From Mesorhizobium opportunistum WSM2075 (lineage in GTDB: Bacteria > Pseudomonadota > Alphaproteobacteria > Rhizobiales > Rhizobiaceae), in NCBI RefSeq assembly GCF_000176035.2, contig NC_015675.1, positions 3,972,001-4,036,000 on the forward strand: a stretch of DNA of 64,000 nucleotides. The letters run 5' to 3'. Positions 33,561-42,963 of the stretch are shown in pieces. Every line of letters starts with the position of its first letter. Positions within the stretch are counted from its first letter, which is position 1. Position numbers and translations under genes: made by a program. Below the pieces are notes generated by a model. That model did no database searches. It worked only from the letters and a program-made list of their open reading frames with translations, and was not told the origin of the DNA.

Positions 33561-34703
33561 TCAACCTTCGCGGAGCTTCACAAGGTCGTTGAGCAACCCG
33601 CTCGTCCCGTTGTGGACGGTCAGTCGCTCGACCTTTCCGGCGATGGTTTCCAGAGCCTCGAGCTCCTTCAGCCGCAGCATCACCGGGTTCTCCGCCATCA
33701 CCTTGGCCGTGTTGAGCAGGGAACGCGTGGCGTTCGTCTCCTCGCGACGGCGGATGACGTTGGCCTCGGCCTGCTTTTCGGCCGACACCACCTGGTTCAG
33801 GATCTCGCGCATCTCGCCCGGCAGGATGACATCCTTGAGCGCGATATCGCTGACCTCGACCCCGATCTCGGCCATGTCGGCGCGGACCTTGGCCGCCGCT
33901 TCCTCGTCGATCGTCACCTTCTTCTCCAGGATCTGGTCGAGGGTGAGCGCGCCAAGCGTCTTGCGGAAGGCGTACTGCAGGGCGCGGTAGAGGGCCTCGG
34001 AGAAGTCCTTCACGGCGCTCACCGCCTTGACCGGATCGACGACCCGGTATTCGGCGGCGATGTTGACGCGGATCGTGACGCGATCCTTGGTCAGCACTTC
34101 CTGCCCAGCGACATCGAGCGACTGGCGCTTGAGGTCGACGACCTTGATCTGCACCATGCGTCCGACATTCCAGAAGCCATGCACGCCAGCGGCGAGCGTG
34201 CGCACCAGCACACCGTCGATGAACAGCAGCCCGGCCTGGCCGTCGAGGACCGGGTGGACGGACATCAATTCCGCCTTCCGGGCCTGGCCGAGCCGGCGCA
34301 TCACCGCCGGATCGATGGCGAGATCGGCCGAGGTGTCGACCAGCGTCACCTTCCACGGACCGGCATCCGTCCACAGCACCAGCTTGCGATCCGGCGCCAG
34401 AACGGCGTGCAGGTTGCCGTCGCGCTCGATGATTGCGACGTCCGTGCGCCCGGTGCGAACGACGGTGAAATGACGCGCGGCCACGTCCGGGAGCTTGTCG
34501 AACAACGCCTTCTCGTACGCCGAAACGAATTCCGGGTTCTTCAGATCGTGCCGCGACACTTCAAGGCTTCCACCCCGGTTGGCGAGCCGATGCTCGCCCG
34601 GCAGCAGGACAGCCTTGATCTCACCCTTGTAGAGGGTGAGGGCACGTTCGTTTTCCTTTACGAGGACGCGCTGGCGTCCAAGAACCTTATCGAGAACAGT
34701 CAT
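33561..34703 (-). CDS. Slipin/SPFH (Band 7) domain protein
   Basis: A 380-residue SPFH protein. The core includes VDLKRQSLDVAGQEVLTKD (a slipin/stomatin motif), VNIAAEYRVVDPVKAV and, at the C-terminal side, a long Ala/Glu/Lys-rich coiled coil (EREILNQVVSAEKQAEANVI pattern). No clear N-terminal membrane helix is visible, unlike typical stomatins; DRKLVLWTDAGPWKVTLVD precedes the SPFH core. It would form membrane-associated oligomers or scaffold complexes. AGGAG lies 7 nt before ATG 34703. No NfeD partner gene is next to it. Confidence 0.85.
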   Translation of the reverse strand: MTVLDKVLGRQRVLVKENERALTLYKGEIKAVLLPGEHRLANRGGSLEVSRHDLKNPEFVSAYEKALFDKLPDVAARHFTVVRTGRTDVAIIERDGNLHAVLAPDRKLVLWTDAGPWKVTLVDTSADLAIDPAVMRRLGQARKAELMSVHPVLDGQAGLLFIDGVLVRTLAAGVHGFWNVGRMVQIKVVDLKRQSLDVAGQEVLTKDRVTIRVNIAAEYRVVDPVKAVSAVKDFSEALYRALQYAFRKTLGALTLDQILEKKVTIDEEAAAKVRADMAEIGVEVSDIALKDVILPGEMREILNQVVSAEKQAEANVIRRREETNATRSLLNTAKVMAENPVMLRLKELEALETIAGKVERLTVHNGTSGLLNDLVKLREG

Positions 34704-35047
34704 TGTCTTACTCCTGTCGGGCATGGCCCCATGCGAGGCGTCACGTCATGCGTCGATCTTCCCTTCGTTTCTCGTTTCACGTCGTCATGGTCCGGGCATG
34801 AATGATCCGGGGACTGGTGGCATCAATCCGCGGCGGGCCTTCGGGAGCGGATCGCGGGGGCAACGAAGCGGGCGCCGGAGGCCTTGGCCTCCCTTGCCGG
34901 CGACGCTGTGCCTTGATCGTCACCGCGGGCCTGGCCGCGAGCCGATGGCGTCGGACCTTTCGATGCGGCCTTGGCCCGAAGGCTTCGGCCGTCCGTCAGG
35001 TCCTCAGCATTCCAGTCCCCGGACCGTTTTTCAGATGGCTTATCAGG
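34704..35047. other. GC-rich non-coding stretch with inverted repeats
   Basis: About 340 nt without a supportable gene. CCGGGGACTGG (34807-34817) and CCAGTCCCCGG (35012-35022) are perfect 11-bp inverted repeats about 200 nt apart. Inside lie smaller palindromes such as GGAGGCCTTGGCCTCC. The short frames over it have no recognisable product. It may be a structured RNA, an element remnant or mere GC-rich spacer. Confidence 0.5.
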
Positions 35048-35122
35048 CCAGTGGAGAAGGAATCGAACCTTCGACAATCAGATTATGAGTCTGACGCTCT
35101 AACCAATCTGAGCTATCCATGA
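35048..35122 (-). tRNA. tRNA-like sequence, anticodon CAU, imperfect acceptor stem
   Basis: On the minus strand the D arm (TAGCTCAG...GAGC), anticodon arm (TCAGA CTCATAA TCTGA, anticodon CAU) and T arm (GAAGG TTCGATT CCTTC) are all well formed. The acceptor stem pairs only in the inner 4 bp plus one possible wobble, and no CCA follows. It does not resemble the usual initiator, elongator-Met or Ile2 tRNAs of related bacteria. Either a divergent tRNA or a decaying one. Confidence 0.5.
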
Positions 35123-35123
35123 T

Positions 35124-35194
35124 GTGGATGAAGGGACTCGAACCCTCGACCTCCGGACCCAAATCCGGCGCTCTAGCCTCTGAGCTACACCCGC
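35124..35194 (-). pseudogene. tRNA-like sequence, Pro(UGG)-like, short anticodon loop
   Basis: Minus-strand sequence with good D arm, T arm (GAGGG TTCGAGT CCCTT) and 6 of 7 acceptor pairs. The anticodon stem CCGGA/TCCGG encloses TTTGGG, only 6 nt, so one base is missing from the loop; UGG (Pro) is the natural reading. It lies 1 nt from the CAU tRNA-like sequence. The short loop suggests a pseudogene unless the stem is one pair shorter with an 8-nt loop. Confidence 0.5.
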
Positions 35195-35400
35195 AATCCC
35201 AACACCCGAAGCGGCGCCGTATACAGGGCGGCAAAGCCGCCTGCACGGGCGGAGGCAAAAGCTCCAACCGTTGTGCTCGCTTCGGTTTTCGTGACCGGGA
35301 GCGCGGCTATAGAGCCTGCGACGGGTTGTCGCAAGCGGCATTGTCGCGGCGAATTCGCGGCTTCTTCGGATAGTGGTATTTCGGCAACACGGCCGCCATC

Positions 35401-35949
35401 TCAAAACGTGACGCGGCCGAGCACCCGCAGGCCGTCGCCTTGCGGCTCGACGACCACGGCCTCGCCTTCGCGCGGCGAGATGCCGGTCAACGCCACGATG
35501 TCTTCCAGATGGGTGACCATGACCAGATTGTCGGAGCCGGAATAGGCGCGGATTTCCTTCATGATCGCGGCGACCTGCTCTGCCTTCTGCGCATCGCCGC
35601 CCTTCAGCAGGTCGAGCGGCGCAAAGGGTTCCGGTTCGGCCTCGAAGGCGATGCGCGCGGTGTCGAGGCAGCGGCAATAGCGGCTGGACAGCACGCGCTC
35701 GATGGGAGCGGCGCGCGCGGCGAACAAGGCGCCGATCTTGCTCGCCTGTTGCTTGCCGCGCGCCGAGAGATTGACCTGGGTGGCGCAGCTGTCGATGTCG
35801 AAATTGGCTGGATCGATGGTGCCGGTGACCATGGCATGGCGAAGCAGCACGACATGGCCGCCGTCACGCAGCAGCGCCCAGCCGGCATCCGTGGCGTGGG
35901 CAGTGAAAGGAATGACGAGCAGAAACAACGCCAAGGCAAATCGAATCAT
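35401..35949 (-). CDS. Secreted histidine phosphatase family protein
   Basis: A 182-residue protein: signal peptide (MIRFALALFLLVIPFTAHA), then a phosphoglycerate-mutase-like fold. The catalytic arginine-histidine motif is VLLRHAMV and the second histidine lies in VMVTHLEDI; an SSRYCRCLDTARI block gives the usual second arginine. Probably a periplasmic phosphatase of unknown substrate. GGAAGG precedes ATG 35949 by 5 nt; the longer frame to 36015 would bury the signal peptide. Monocistronic. Confidence 0.88.
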   Translation of the reverse strand: MIRFALALFLLVIPFTAHATDAGWALLRDGGHVVLLRHAMVTGTIDPANFDIDSCATQVNLSARGKQQASKIGALFAARAAPIERVLSSRYCRCLDTARIAFEAEPEPFAPLDLLKGGDAQKAEQVAAIMKEIRAYSGSDNLVMVTHLEDIVALTGISPREGEAVVVEPQGDGLRVLGRVTF

Positions 35950-36063
35950 CGCAACCTTCCAGGGGCGTGGCATCACGCGCCGGTCATTCGCATATAGGGA
36001 TTGGAAAGCGGGCACAAAGACAAGCCGGGCGCTGCCCCCGAGTCTCCTGCCGCGTCTCCAGTC

Positions 36064-39000
36064 TCACTTTTTGGCGATCTGCTTCTTCACCAGGTCGATC
36101 TTCTGGTCGGTAAGCGGGATAGGCATGGTGTAGCCGGCTTCGGTAAAGCCCTGCTTGGCGTTCTCGAAGAATTCGATCGCCTTGAGATATTCCGGTTTGC
36201 CGCCGCCATAGCCGGCGCGGTTCCAGTGGATGTCGCCTAGATTGTTCTGTTCGAAGGCCCATTGCATGGGCTGGCTTTCCCTGGTGAACACTTTCAGCGT
36301 CGCCGTGAAGGCCGCTTCCGCATCGTCGAGATATTTGCCGGTGCGCTGGATGTTCCCGAGGTTGAGCAGGCTCATGCCGATGCCGTTCTGGGCATTGGCC
36401 CAGTCGACGGGTGCCGTTTCCATGGTGAGAATTTCAAGCGCGGCCCGCCGCGCGGCGATCGAATCCTGCAAGGTCTTGGGATCGGCATTGCTCATGCTCA
36501 GCCAGTGCAGCGTCGATCCGATGCCGGCCTGGGTCAGCGCCCACTGCCGAGGGTTCGTCTCGCGCTTGTACTCGCGCAACGCATCGCGGTAGGCGTCGAC
36601 CGCCTGGCTGTAGTGCTCGGGCTTTTCCGTCACGCCGCCAAGAAGCTGCAGCGTGTTGCCGAGATTGTAGTAGCTCATGGCCCAGTCGAGAGGGAATTTC
36701 CGCCTGACATAGACTTGCCGGGCTGCCTGGAACGCTGCTGCCGACTGCTCGAGCTTGGCTGCGTCGCGGGTGCGCTGGCCAAGCGTCTGATAGATCGAGC
36801 CGAGATTGTTCTGGGCCGACGCCCAGTCCATCGGGAACCTTTGCCGGGTAAATACCGTCAGTGCGTCGTCATAAGCTTCCGCCGCCTCTTCGAGCGTGCC
36901 GGTTCCCATGTCGAAGCGGGCGACGCCGCTCAGCGCATTACCGAGGTTGAGGCGGCTGGTGGCCCACGAGACCGGGAAGGTTTCACGGGTTCGCACTTCG
37001 AGCGCGGCGCGGAAAGCATCCGCTGCCTCGTTGATCTTGGCCTTGTCGTTGAGCTGGATACCAAGCGTCACAAGCGTGTTGCCGAGATTGTTCTCGACCA
37101 TCGCCCATTCCACGGGTGCCTTTTGACGCGTGTATTCCTCAAGCGCCAACCGATAGGCTGCTTCCGCTTGGCTGAGATGCTCGCCGGCGGGTTCGCGCTC
37201 GGAGAGCGCATAGAGCGCGAGGCCGAGATTGTTCTGTGACGAGGCCCAGTCGAGCGGTACCTTGTCGCGCGGGCGCTTCTCCAGTGTGGCACGCATCGCC
37301 GCAACCGCTTCGTTCAGCCGCTTCGGGTCGCTTTCGCGCTCGCCGATCTTCAGTAGCACATTGGCCAAATTGTTCTGCGCGGCGGCCCAGTTGAGATCGT
37401 CCTTCACGCGATCGAACACCACAAGCGAATCGCGGAAGATCCGCGCTGCCTCTTCGAGGCGCGCGGTCTCGGTCTCGCGCTCGCCGATGGTCTGCAGCAC
37501 CACCGCCATGTTGTTGCGGGTGATCGCCCAGTCGCGATTCTGTTCGCCATTGGGGATGAAGTTCAGGATGACGCGATAGGCCTCGATGGAATGCTGCAGC
37601 GCATCGAGGTCGCCGGTGGCGTACCCATAGGCGTTGAGCGCTTCCGCTTCCTGGTTCTTGTAGTTCCAGCGCAGCTTGTCGTCCCATTTCTGCGCCAGTG
37701 AGAACGCCTTGGCGTAATCGCCGGCGGCGGATTTGTAATCGAACACCAGCGCCGAGGCGTCGGCGCGCCTGGCATAGATCGCAGCGTCGGCAAGGCGCTT
37801 CTGCCTGACGAGATCCTCGGCCTCGTCGACCGCATCGCTGGTCCGCTCGATCCGGCCGACCGCGTCGTCGAGGAACTTGCGCGCCGTCACGATCGCGCCC
37901 TGGCCGATGGCCTTGTCGGCGGAGGCGACCAGGCGCTTGATCTCCGGATCGTCGGTGCGCAGCGCGGCGCGCTCGGACATCATCTTCTTCAGGCGCTCTG
38001 CCTGCGCGTCGAGCACTTTCTGCAGGTCGGTCGGATCCTCGGGGATCTTCTCCGTGCCAAGCGCCCTCAGCACACCATAGAGTGCATCGAGCGGCACATT
38101 TTCCTGCAGCGAGGCCAGTTCTACTTGGGCGCGCTTCGGGTCGGGCAGGTCGGATATGGTCAAAAGCAACTGCCGCCGTTCGCCGGTGATCAGTCCGTCG
38201 TCGCCGGTCGGTTCCGGCGGCGCCACGCCGAAATAGAGCAGCCGGCGCAAGCTTTCATTGATCCAAGGGCGCTGCCTCGCCTTGGTGTCGAGATAGACTT
38301 CCTCGGTCACCATGCGCATGACCGAGCCGAACTCGGTGCCCTTCATCGCTGCAAGATGGCGCAGCAGCGCTGCCGCGTAGGGGCTGTTTTCGCCAGCAGC
38401 ACCATCCAGCGCCGGGCGGCCGGGCTCGGCGGCGAAGCCGACCACCGTGCCGAGGCTGGCGTCAGCCGCCGGCGCGTTGCCGAGCGCCTTGGCGCCACGC
38501 ACCGGCTCCAGTCCGCCAGCGCCAATCGGCTCGGCGGAGGCGGTCGGCGCCCGCCGGACCATGGCGTTGGCCGGGAACGGGTTGGTGCGGCAGGCATCGA
38601 GCAGCACGATCGTGACCGGCACGGTCTTTTTCAACTCGTCCATGACCGCCGATATCGGCACCAGCGCCTGGTCGGCATCTGCGAGCGACGACACGTCCGC
38701 ATTGACCGGAACCAGGTAATTCTCGCCACCGGCCTCGATGCCGTGACCGGAATAATAGATGAGGGCGACGTCGGCTCCCTCGGCATCTTCCGTGAAACGC
38801 TCGAGGTCGCGTTTGAGCTTGGCGGCATCGCGATCGCTGACGTTGCGGGCGTCGAAGCCGAGATCGGTCAGCATCTTGGCCATGTCGCGGGCGTCGTTGG
38901 CTGGATTGGGAAGGGCGGCGATGTGCTCGTATTGCGACTGGCCGATGATCAGCGCCACGCCTTTGAGGTTTTTGGTCTCGGCAAGTGCAAGCGTGGTCGC

Positions 39001-39084
39001 GGCAAGGCAGAACAGCGCGGCGGCGAAAGCCGTCCGCCATGTCTGCCGGAAAAGATTACGCCTCGAGATTTCGACAAAGCCCAT
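36064..39084 (-). CDS. Secreted caspase-like (C14) peptidase fused to TPR repeats
   Basis: A 1006-residue protein. After an N-terminal signal-like helix (about 16-35) comes a caspase/metacaspase p20-like domain: IIGQSQYEHIAALPNPANDA, His114 in IYYSGHGIEAGG and Cys165 in VLLDACRTNPF. A helical linker (about 330-460) follows. From roughly residue 480 to the end it is a run of degenerate tetratricopeptide-like units about 55 residues long, each with a D-W-A-x-x-Q-N-N-L-G core. Location would be periplasmic or membrane-anchored if the N-terminal helix is cleaved or retained. Such orthocaspases are implicated in stress or abortive responses, but this gene is alone and its substrate is unknown. Start at ATG 39084; a TTG at 39114 is less likely. 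Confidence 0.88.
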   Translation of the reverse strand: MGFVEISRRNLFRQTWRTAFAAALFCLAATTLALAETKNLKGVALIIGQSQYEHIAALPNPANDARDMAKMLTDLGFDARNVSDRDAAKLKRDLERFTEDAEGADVALIYYSGHGIEAGGENYLVPVNADVSSLADADQALVPISAVMDELKKTVPVTIVLLDACRTNPFPANAMVRRAPTASAEPIGAGGLEPVRGAKALGNAPAADASLGTVVGFAAEPGRPALDGAAGENSPYAAALLRHLAAMKGTEFGSVMRMVTEEVYLDTKARQRPWINESLRRLLYFGVAPPEPTGDDGLITGERRQLLLTISDLPDPKRAQVELASLQENVPLDALYGVLRALGTEKIPEDPTDLQKVLDAQAERLKKMMSERAALRTDDPEIKRLVASADKAIGQGAIVTARKFLDDAVGRIERTSDAVDEAEDLVRQKRLADAAIYARRADASALVFDYKSAAGDYAKAFSLAQKWDDKLRWNYKNQEAEALNAYGYATGDLDALQHSIEAYRVILNFIPNGEQNRDWAITRNNMAVVLQTIGERETETARLEEAARIFRDSLVVFDRVKDDLNWAAAQNNLANVLLKIGERESDPKRLNEAVAAMRATLEKRPRDKVPLDWASSQNNLGLALYALSEREPAGEHLSQAEAAYRLALEEYTRQKAPVEWAMVENNLGNTLVTLGIQLNDKAKINEAADAFRAALEVRTRETFPVSWATSRLNLGNALSGVARFDMGTGTLEEAAEAYDDALTVFTRQRFPMDWASAQNNLGSIYQTLGQRTRDAAKLEQSAAAFQAARQVYVRRKFPLDWAMSYYNLGNTLQLLGGVTEKPEHYSQAVDAYRDALREYKRETNPRQWALTQAGIGSTLHWLSMSNADPKTLQDSIAARRAALEILTMETAPVDWANAQNGIGMSLLNLGNIQRTGKYLDDAEAAFTATLKVFTRESQPMQWAFEQNNLGDIHWNRAGYGGGKPEYLKAIEFFENAKQGFTEAGYTMPIPLTDQKIDLVKKQIAKK

Positions 39085-39195
39085 TTGTCGCCCGCGTCCG
39101 CCCTGATACTCCAAACCCTGTATAACGCTGTCAGTCCACCATGATCAAATTTGGGCGTGATTGCGCCGCGCGCGTGGCTCGCCTATCCCTGAAAA

Positions 39196-40146
39196 ATGTC
39201 TCCGCTTACCGAAACCGTGCTTTTTGTCTTCAGCCTCGTGGCGCTCGGCTATCTCGCCGGGCTCACGGGCTATCTCAGACCGGCGAGCGGCGAGGGGATA
39301 GCCGATTTCGCGGTCTCGGTGGCGATGCCGCTGCTTTTGTTCCAGACGATGGTGAACGCCGATTTCCACGGCGTGGCGCCATGGCCGCTGTGGGGCGCCT
39401 ACTTCACCGCCGTGGCGATCACCTGGGCGGCGGGCCATATCGTTACCACCCGGGTTTTCGGGCGCGATGCGCGCGCGGGCGTCGTCGGGGGCGTATCGTC
39501 GGCCTATTCCAATGTGGTGCTGCTTGGCGCGCCCTTCATTCTCGGCATATTCGGCCCGAGCGGCTTCGAAGTGCTGTCGCTGCTGGTTTCCGTTCATTTG
39601 CCTGTTATGATGATGGCGTCGATCGTGCTGTTCGAGATGTTCGGCCGCGGCGGTGGCGAGCACGTGCATCCGCTGCGGGTGCTGCGCAGTTTCCTGCGGC
39701 GGTTGTTCATCAACCCGCTGATCATCGGCATTCTCCTGGGGCTGGCATGGCGGCTGAGCGGCGTGCCGCTGCCCGACCTCGTCATGCGGCTGGTCGATGC
39801 GCTGGCCGACACGGCAGGGCCGGTGGCGCTGTTTGCCATGGGGCTCAGCCTGCGCCGCTTCGGCATATCCGGCAATGTCCGCCCGGCGCTGGCGCTTTCG
39901 GTGCTGAAGCTGTTCCTGATGCCGGCTCTGGTGCTTGCTTTCGTCTGGTTGCTCGGGCTGCCGCCGTTGACGGCCAAGGTCGCCGTCGTGGTTGCCGCCT
40001 TGCCGTCCGGCATCAATTCCTATCTCATCGCCGTTCAGTTCAACACCGGTCAGGCGCTGGCGTCGAACCAGATGACCATCGCCACGGCCTGCGCCGCTGT
40101 CACCACGGCTTTCTGGCTGACGGTTGTCTTGTACGTTTTCGGGTAG
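39196..40146 (+). CDS. AEC family (auxin efflux carrier/malonate) permease
   Basis: A 316-residue membrane protein with about ten helices in two five-helix halves separated by a loop (EMFGRGGGEHVHPLRVLRSF). LFQTMVNADF, VVLLGAPFILGIFGP, LFINPLIIGILLGLAWR and the C-terminal LPSGINSYLIAVQFNTGQ are characteristic of the AEC family. Members export or import carboxylates such as malonate or malate; substrate not assignable. It is monocistronic and diverges from the caspase-TPR gene with about 110 nt between. Confidence 0.88.
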   Translation: MSPLTETVLFVFSLVALGYLAGLTGYLRPASGEGIADFAVSVAMPLLLFQTMVNADFHGVAPWPLWGAYFTAVAITWAAGHIVTTRVFGRDARAGVVGGVSSAYSNVVLLGAPFILGIFGPSGFEVLSLLVSVHLPVMMMASIVLFEMFGRGGGEHVHPLRVLRSFLRRLFINPLIIGILLGLAWRLSGVPLPDLVMRLVDALADTAGPVALFAMGLSLRRFGISGNVRPALALSVLKLFLMPALVLAFVWLLGLPPLTAKVAVVVAALPSGINSYLIAVQFNTGQALASNQMTIATACAAVTTAFWLTVVLYVFG

Positions 40147-40315
40147 CTCTCGTCTCGCGCTGGCCCAAGCCCTATATGCCATCTTGCGATTGCTTGCGGG
40201 CCTTGCCCTAGGTAAAGAGCAGTGGCTCCGGCGTGCCGGCTTTTCCAGAGGCGTGGCGCCCGCTCACCGAAGAATTAACAGGCGGCCCGTCAGTGCGCCG
40301 AACGGAGGATAGACC

Positions 40316-41773
40316 ATGCTTCAGAAAACCAGCCATTTCATGCGGCAGGCCAATCTCATCAACGGCGACTGGGTGCAGGCCGACAGCGGCCAGACGGTCG
40401 ACGTCAACAACCCGGCCACCGGCCTGAAGATCGGCACCGTGCCGAAGTCGGGCAAGGCCGAGACCCGCCGCGCCATCGAAGCCGCCAGCGAAGCTTTCAG
40501 GAGCTGGCGCAAGACCACCGCGCTCGAGCGCTCGAAGCTGCTGCGCAAGCTGCATGACGCGATGATGGACAACCAGGATGTGCTGGCCGAATTGCTCACC
40601 ATCGAGCAGGGCAAGTCGCTGTTCGAATCGAAGGGCGAGATCGGTTCGGCTGCGGCCTACATACTGTGGTTCGCCGAGGAAGGCCGCCGCACCTATGGCG
40701 ACGTCGTGCCGTCGCCGTGGGCGGACCGCCGCATCCTGGTGACCAAGGAACCGGTCGGCGTCATTGCCGCCATCACGCCGTGGAATTTCCCGTCCTCGAT
40801 GCTGGCCCGCAAGCTTGGCCCGGCCCTTGCCGCCGGCTGCACCGCGGTCGTCAAGCCGGCCTCGCAGACGCCGTATTCGGGTCTGGCCTGGGGTGCGCTG
40901 GCCGAGGAAGTCGGCTTCCCCAAGGGCGTCGTCAACATCCTGACCGGTTCGGCCAGCGAGATCGGCGACGAGATCTGCGCCAACCCGCTGGTATCGAAGA
41001 TCACCTTCACCGGCTCGACCGAGGTCGGCAAGCTTCTCATCCAGAAGTCGTCGGTGACCGTCAAGAAGGTGTCGATGGAACTGGGCGGCAACGCGCCGTT
41101 CATCGTCTTCGATGATGCCGACATCGAGCGTGCGGTCGCCGGCGCGATCACCGCCAAGTACCGCAACTCCGGCCAGACCTGCGTCTGCACCAACCGCTTC
41201 CTGGTTCAGGCCGGCGTCTACGACAAGTTCGTCGAGAAGCTCGCCGCCGCCAGCAACGGGCTGAAGGTCGGTTCCGGCCTCGAAGAGGGTGTGCAGCAGG
41301 GCCCGCTGATCGACGAGAAGGCGGTCGAGAAGGTCGAGGAACTGATCGCCGACGCCACATCGAAGGGCGGCAAGGTCGTTGCCGGCGGCAAGCGCCATGC
41401 GCTGGGCGGCTCGTTCTTCCAGCCGACCGTCATCGCCAACGCCACGCCCAAGATGCGCTTCATGAAGGAAGAGATCTTCGGGCCGGTAGCACCCGTGTTC
41501 AAGTTCGAGACCGAGGAAGAGGCTGTCGCGCTCGCCAATGACACCGAATTCGGCCTTGCCTGCTACTTCTACACCGGCGATCTCGGCCGTGCCTTCCGGG
41601 TCATGGAAGGACTGAAATACGGCATGGTCGGCGTCAATGAGGGCCTGATCACCACGCCGGAAGCGCCGTTCGGCGGCGTCAAGGAATCGGGTCTCGGCAA
41701 GGAAGGCGGGCATCAGGGCATCGAGGATTACCTCGATACCAAATATGTCTGCATCGGCGGCCTCGGCCTCTGA
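40316..41773 (+). CDS. gabD: NAD(P)-dependent succinate-semialdehyde dehydrogenase (aldehyde dehydrogenase family)
   Basis: A 485-residue aldehyde dehydrogenase. The SSADH-type features are FAEEGRRTYGDVVPSP, PWNFPSSMLARKLGPALAAG, general-base Glu in MELGGNAPFIVFDDAD, and catalytic Cys289 in NSGQTCVCTNR (with the neighbouring Cys of GabD-type enzymes). It converts succinate semialdehyde to succinate in 4-aminobutyrate breakdown. No gabT is adjacent, so another aldehyde could be the substrate. CGGAGGA lies 6 nt before the ATG. Confidence 0.92.
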   Translation: MLQKTSHFMRQANLINGDWVQADSGQTVDVNNPATGLKIGTVPKSGKAETRRAIEAASEAFRSWRKTTALERSKLLRKLHDAMMDNQDVLAELLTIEQGKSLFESKGEIGSAAAYILWFAEEGRRTYGDVVPSPWADRRILVTKEPVGVIAAITPWNFPSSMLARKLGPALAAGCTAVVKPASQTPYSGLAWGALAEEVGFPKGVVNILTGSASEIGDEICANPLVSKITFTGSTEVGKLLIQKSSVTVKKVSMELGGNAPFIVFDDADIERAVAGAITAKYRNSGQTCVCTNRFLVQAGVYDKFVEKLAAASNGLKVGSGLEEGVQQGPLIDEKAVEKVEELIADATSKGGKVVAGGKRHALGGSFFQPTVIANATPKMRFMKEEIFGPVAPVFKFETEEEAVALANDTEFGLACYFYTGDLGRAFRVMEGLKYGMVGVNEGLITTPEAPFGGVKESGLGKEGGHQGIEDYLDTKYVCIGGLGL

Positions 41774-41866
41774 TAGACTGCTCTGAGACGGGCAGGTCGG
41801 TGACCTGCCCACCTGGGCTTAAGAAAACCAGCCGAAGCCCTCTGGATCAATTTGGCATTTGCGGGC

Positions 41867-42889
41867 ATGGCGATGAAAGACGGCGAGGTTTTCGGTACGA
41901 CGCAGGCGGGCGAGCCGGTGCGCCGCTTCACGATCAGGGGCGGCGGTCTCACCGCCAACATCATCGGACTCGGTGCCGTCATCCAGGATTTGCGGCTGAC
42001 CGGGCATGATGCACCGCTGGTGCTTGGCTACAACACCCTGGAAGCCTATGAGGCCGACAACGCCTTTTTCGGCGCGGTTGTCGGCCGCTACGCCAACCGC
42101 ATCCGCGATGGCCGCTTCACCATCGGCGGCAACCGCTACCAGACCGAGCAGAATTTCCTCGACAAGCACACGCTGCATGGCGGCTCGCAAGGTTATGCGC
42201 GCCGCTCGTGGGCGGTTTCGCTGCATGGCAGGGATTTCGTCACGCTGACGCTGCATGATCCCGACGGCGCGATGGGCTTTCCCGGCGCGCTCGATGTTAC
42301 CTGCACCTACCGGCTGAAGATCCCCGGCACGCTCAGCGTCGAACTGACGGCGACCTGCGAGGAGCCGACATTGTGCAATCTCACCCAGCATTCCTACTTC
42401 AACCTAGATGATGGCGGTGCCGGCGACGTTCTCGACCACAGGATGATGCTGAATGCCGGCGCCTATCTGCCTGTCGACAGCGACATGATCCCAACCGGCG
42501 TGGTCAAGCCGGTCGACGGCACGCCCTTCGACTTCCACCAGGCACGACCGCTGCGCATGGAGACCGAGGGCGAACAGCTGCCTTATGACCAGAATTTCTG
42601 CCTCGGCGCGACGCGCGGGCCGCTGCGGCAAGCATCATGGACGCAAGGGGCGAGTTCCGGCGTCGAAATGGAAGTCTGGACCACGGAACCAGGCGTCCAG
42701 CTTTATACCGGCCAGTATGTGACGCCGCGCACGGGCCTGGAAGGGCGCGGCTACAAGGCCTTTTCCGGATTCTGCCTTGAGCCGCAGATATGGCCGGATG
42801 CGCCGAACCGGCCGTATTTCCCGCAAGCGACGCTGTGGCCGGGCGCGATCTACCATCATGTGACGGAATACCGGTTCAGACTGCCTTAA
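41867..42889 (+). CDS. Aldose 1-epimerase (galactose mutarotase)
   Basis: A 340-residue beta-sandwich mutarotase. Family signatures include GAVIQDLRL near the N-terminus, VVGRYANRI, NFLDKHTLHGG (catalytic first His), NLTQHSYFNLDDGG (second His) and FCLEPQIWPDAPN containing the catalytic Glu. It interconverts alpha and beta anomers of aldoses. Start uncertain: ATG 41867, ATG 41873 or TTG 41852; none has a convincing ribosome site. It lies 93 nt after the aldehyde dehydrogenase gene. Confidence 0.9.
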   Translation: MAMKDGEVFGTTQAGEPVRRFTIRGGGLTANIIGLGAVIQDLRLTGHDAPLVLGYNTLEAYEADNAFFGAVVGRYANRIRDGRFTIGGNRYQTEQNFLDKHTLHGGSQGYARRSWAVSLHGRDFVTLTLHDPDGAMGFPGALDVTCTYRLKIPGTLSVELTATCEEPTLCNLTQHSYFNLDDGGAGDVLDHRMMLNAGAYLPVDSDMIPTGVVKPVDGTPFDFHQARPLRMETEGEQLPYDQNFCLGATRGPLRQASWTQGASSGVEMEVWTTEPGVQLYTGQYVTPRTGLEGRGYKAFSGFCLEPQIWPDAPNRPYFPQATLWPGAIYHHVTEYRFRLP

Positions 42890-42963
42890 TCGGGCCAATC
42901 TTCCGGAATTCGCAGCCACACAGGCCTAAAGCAGGATGAATTGAAGTCGAATTGGTCACCCTG

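Noticed and set aside
40208..41812. 534-codon minus-strand frame within the aldehyde dehydrogenase gene
   Set aside because: Antisense shadow; no domain content.
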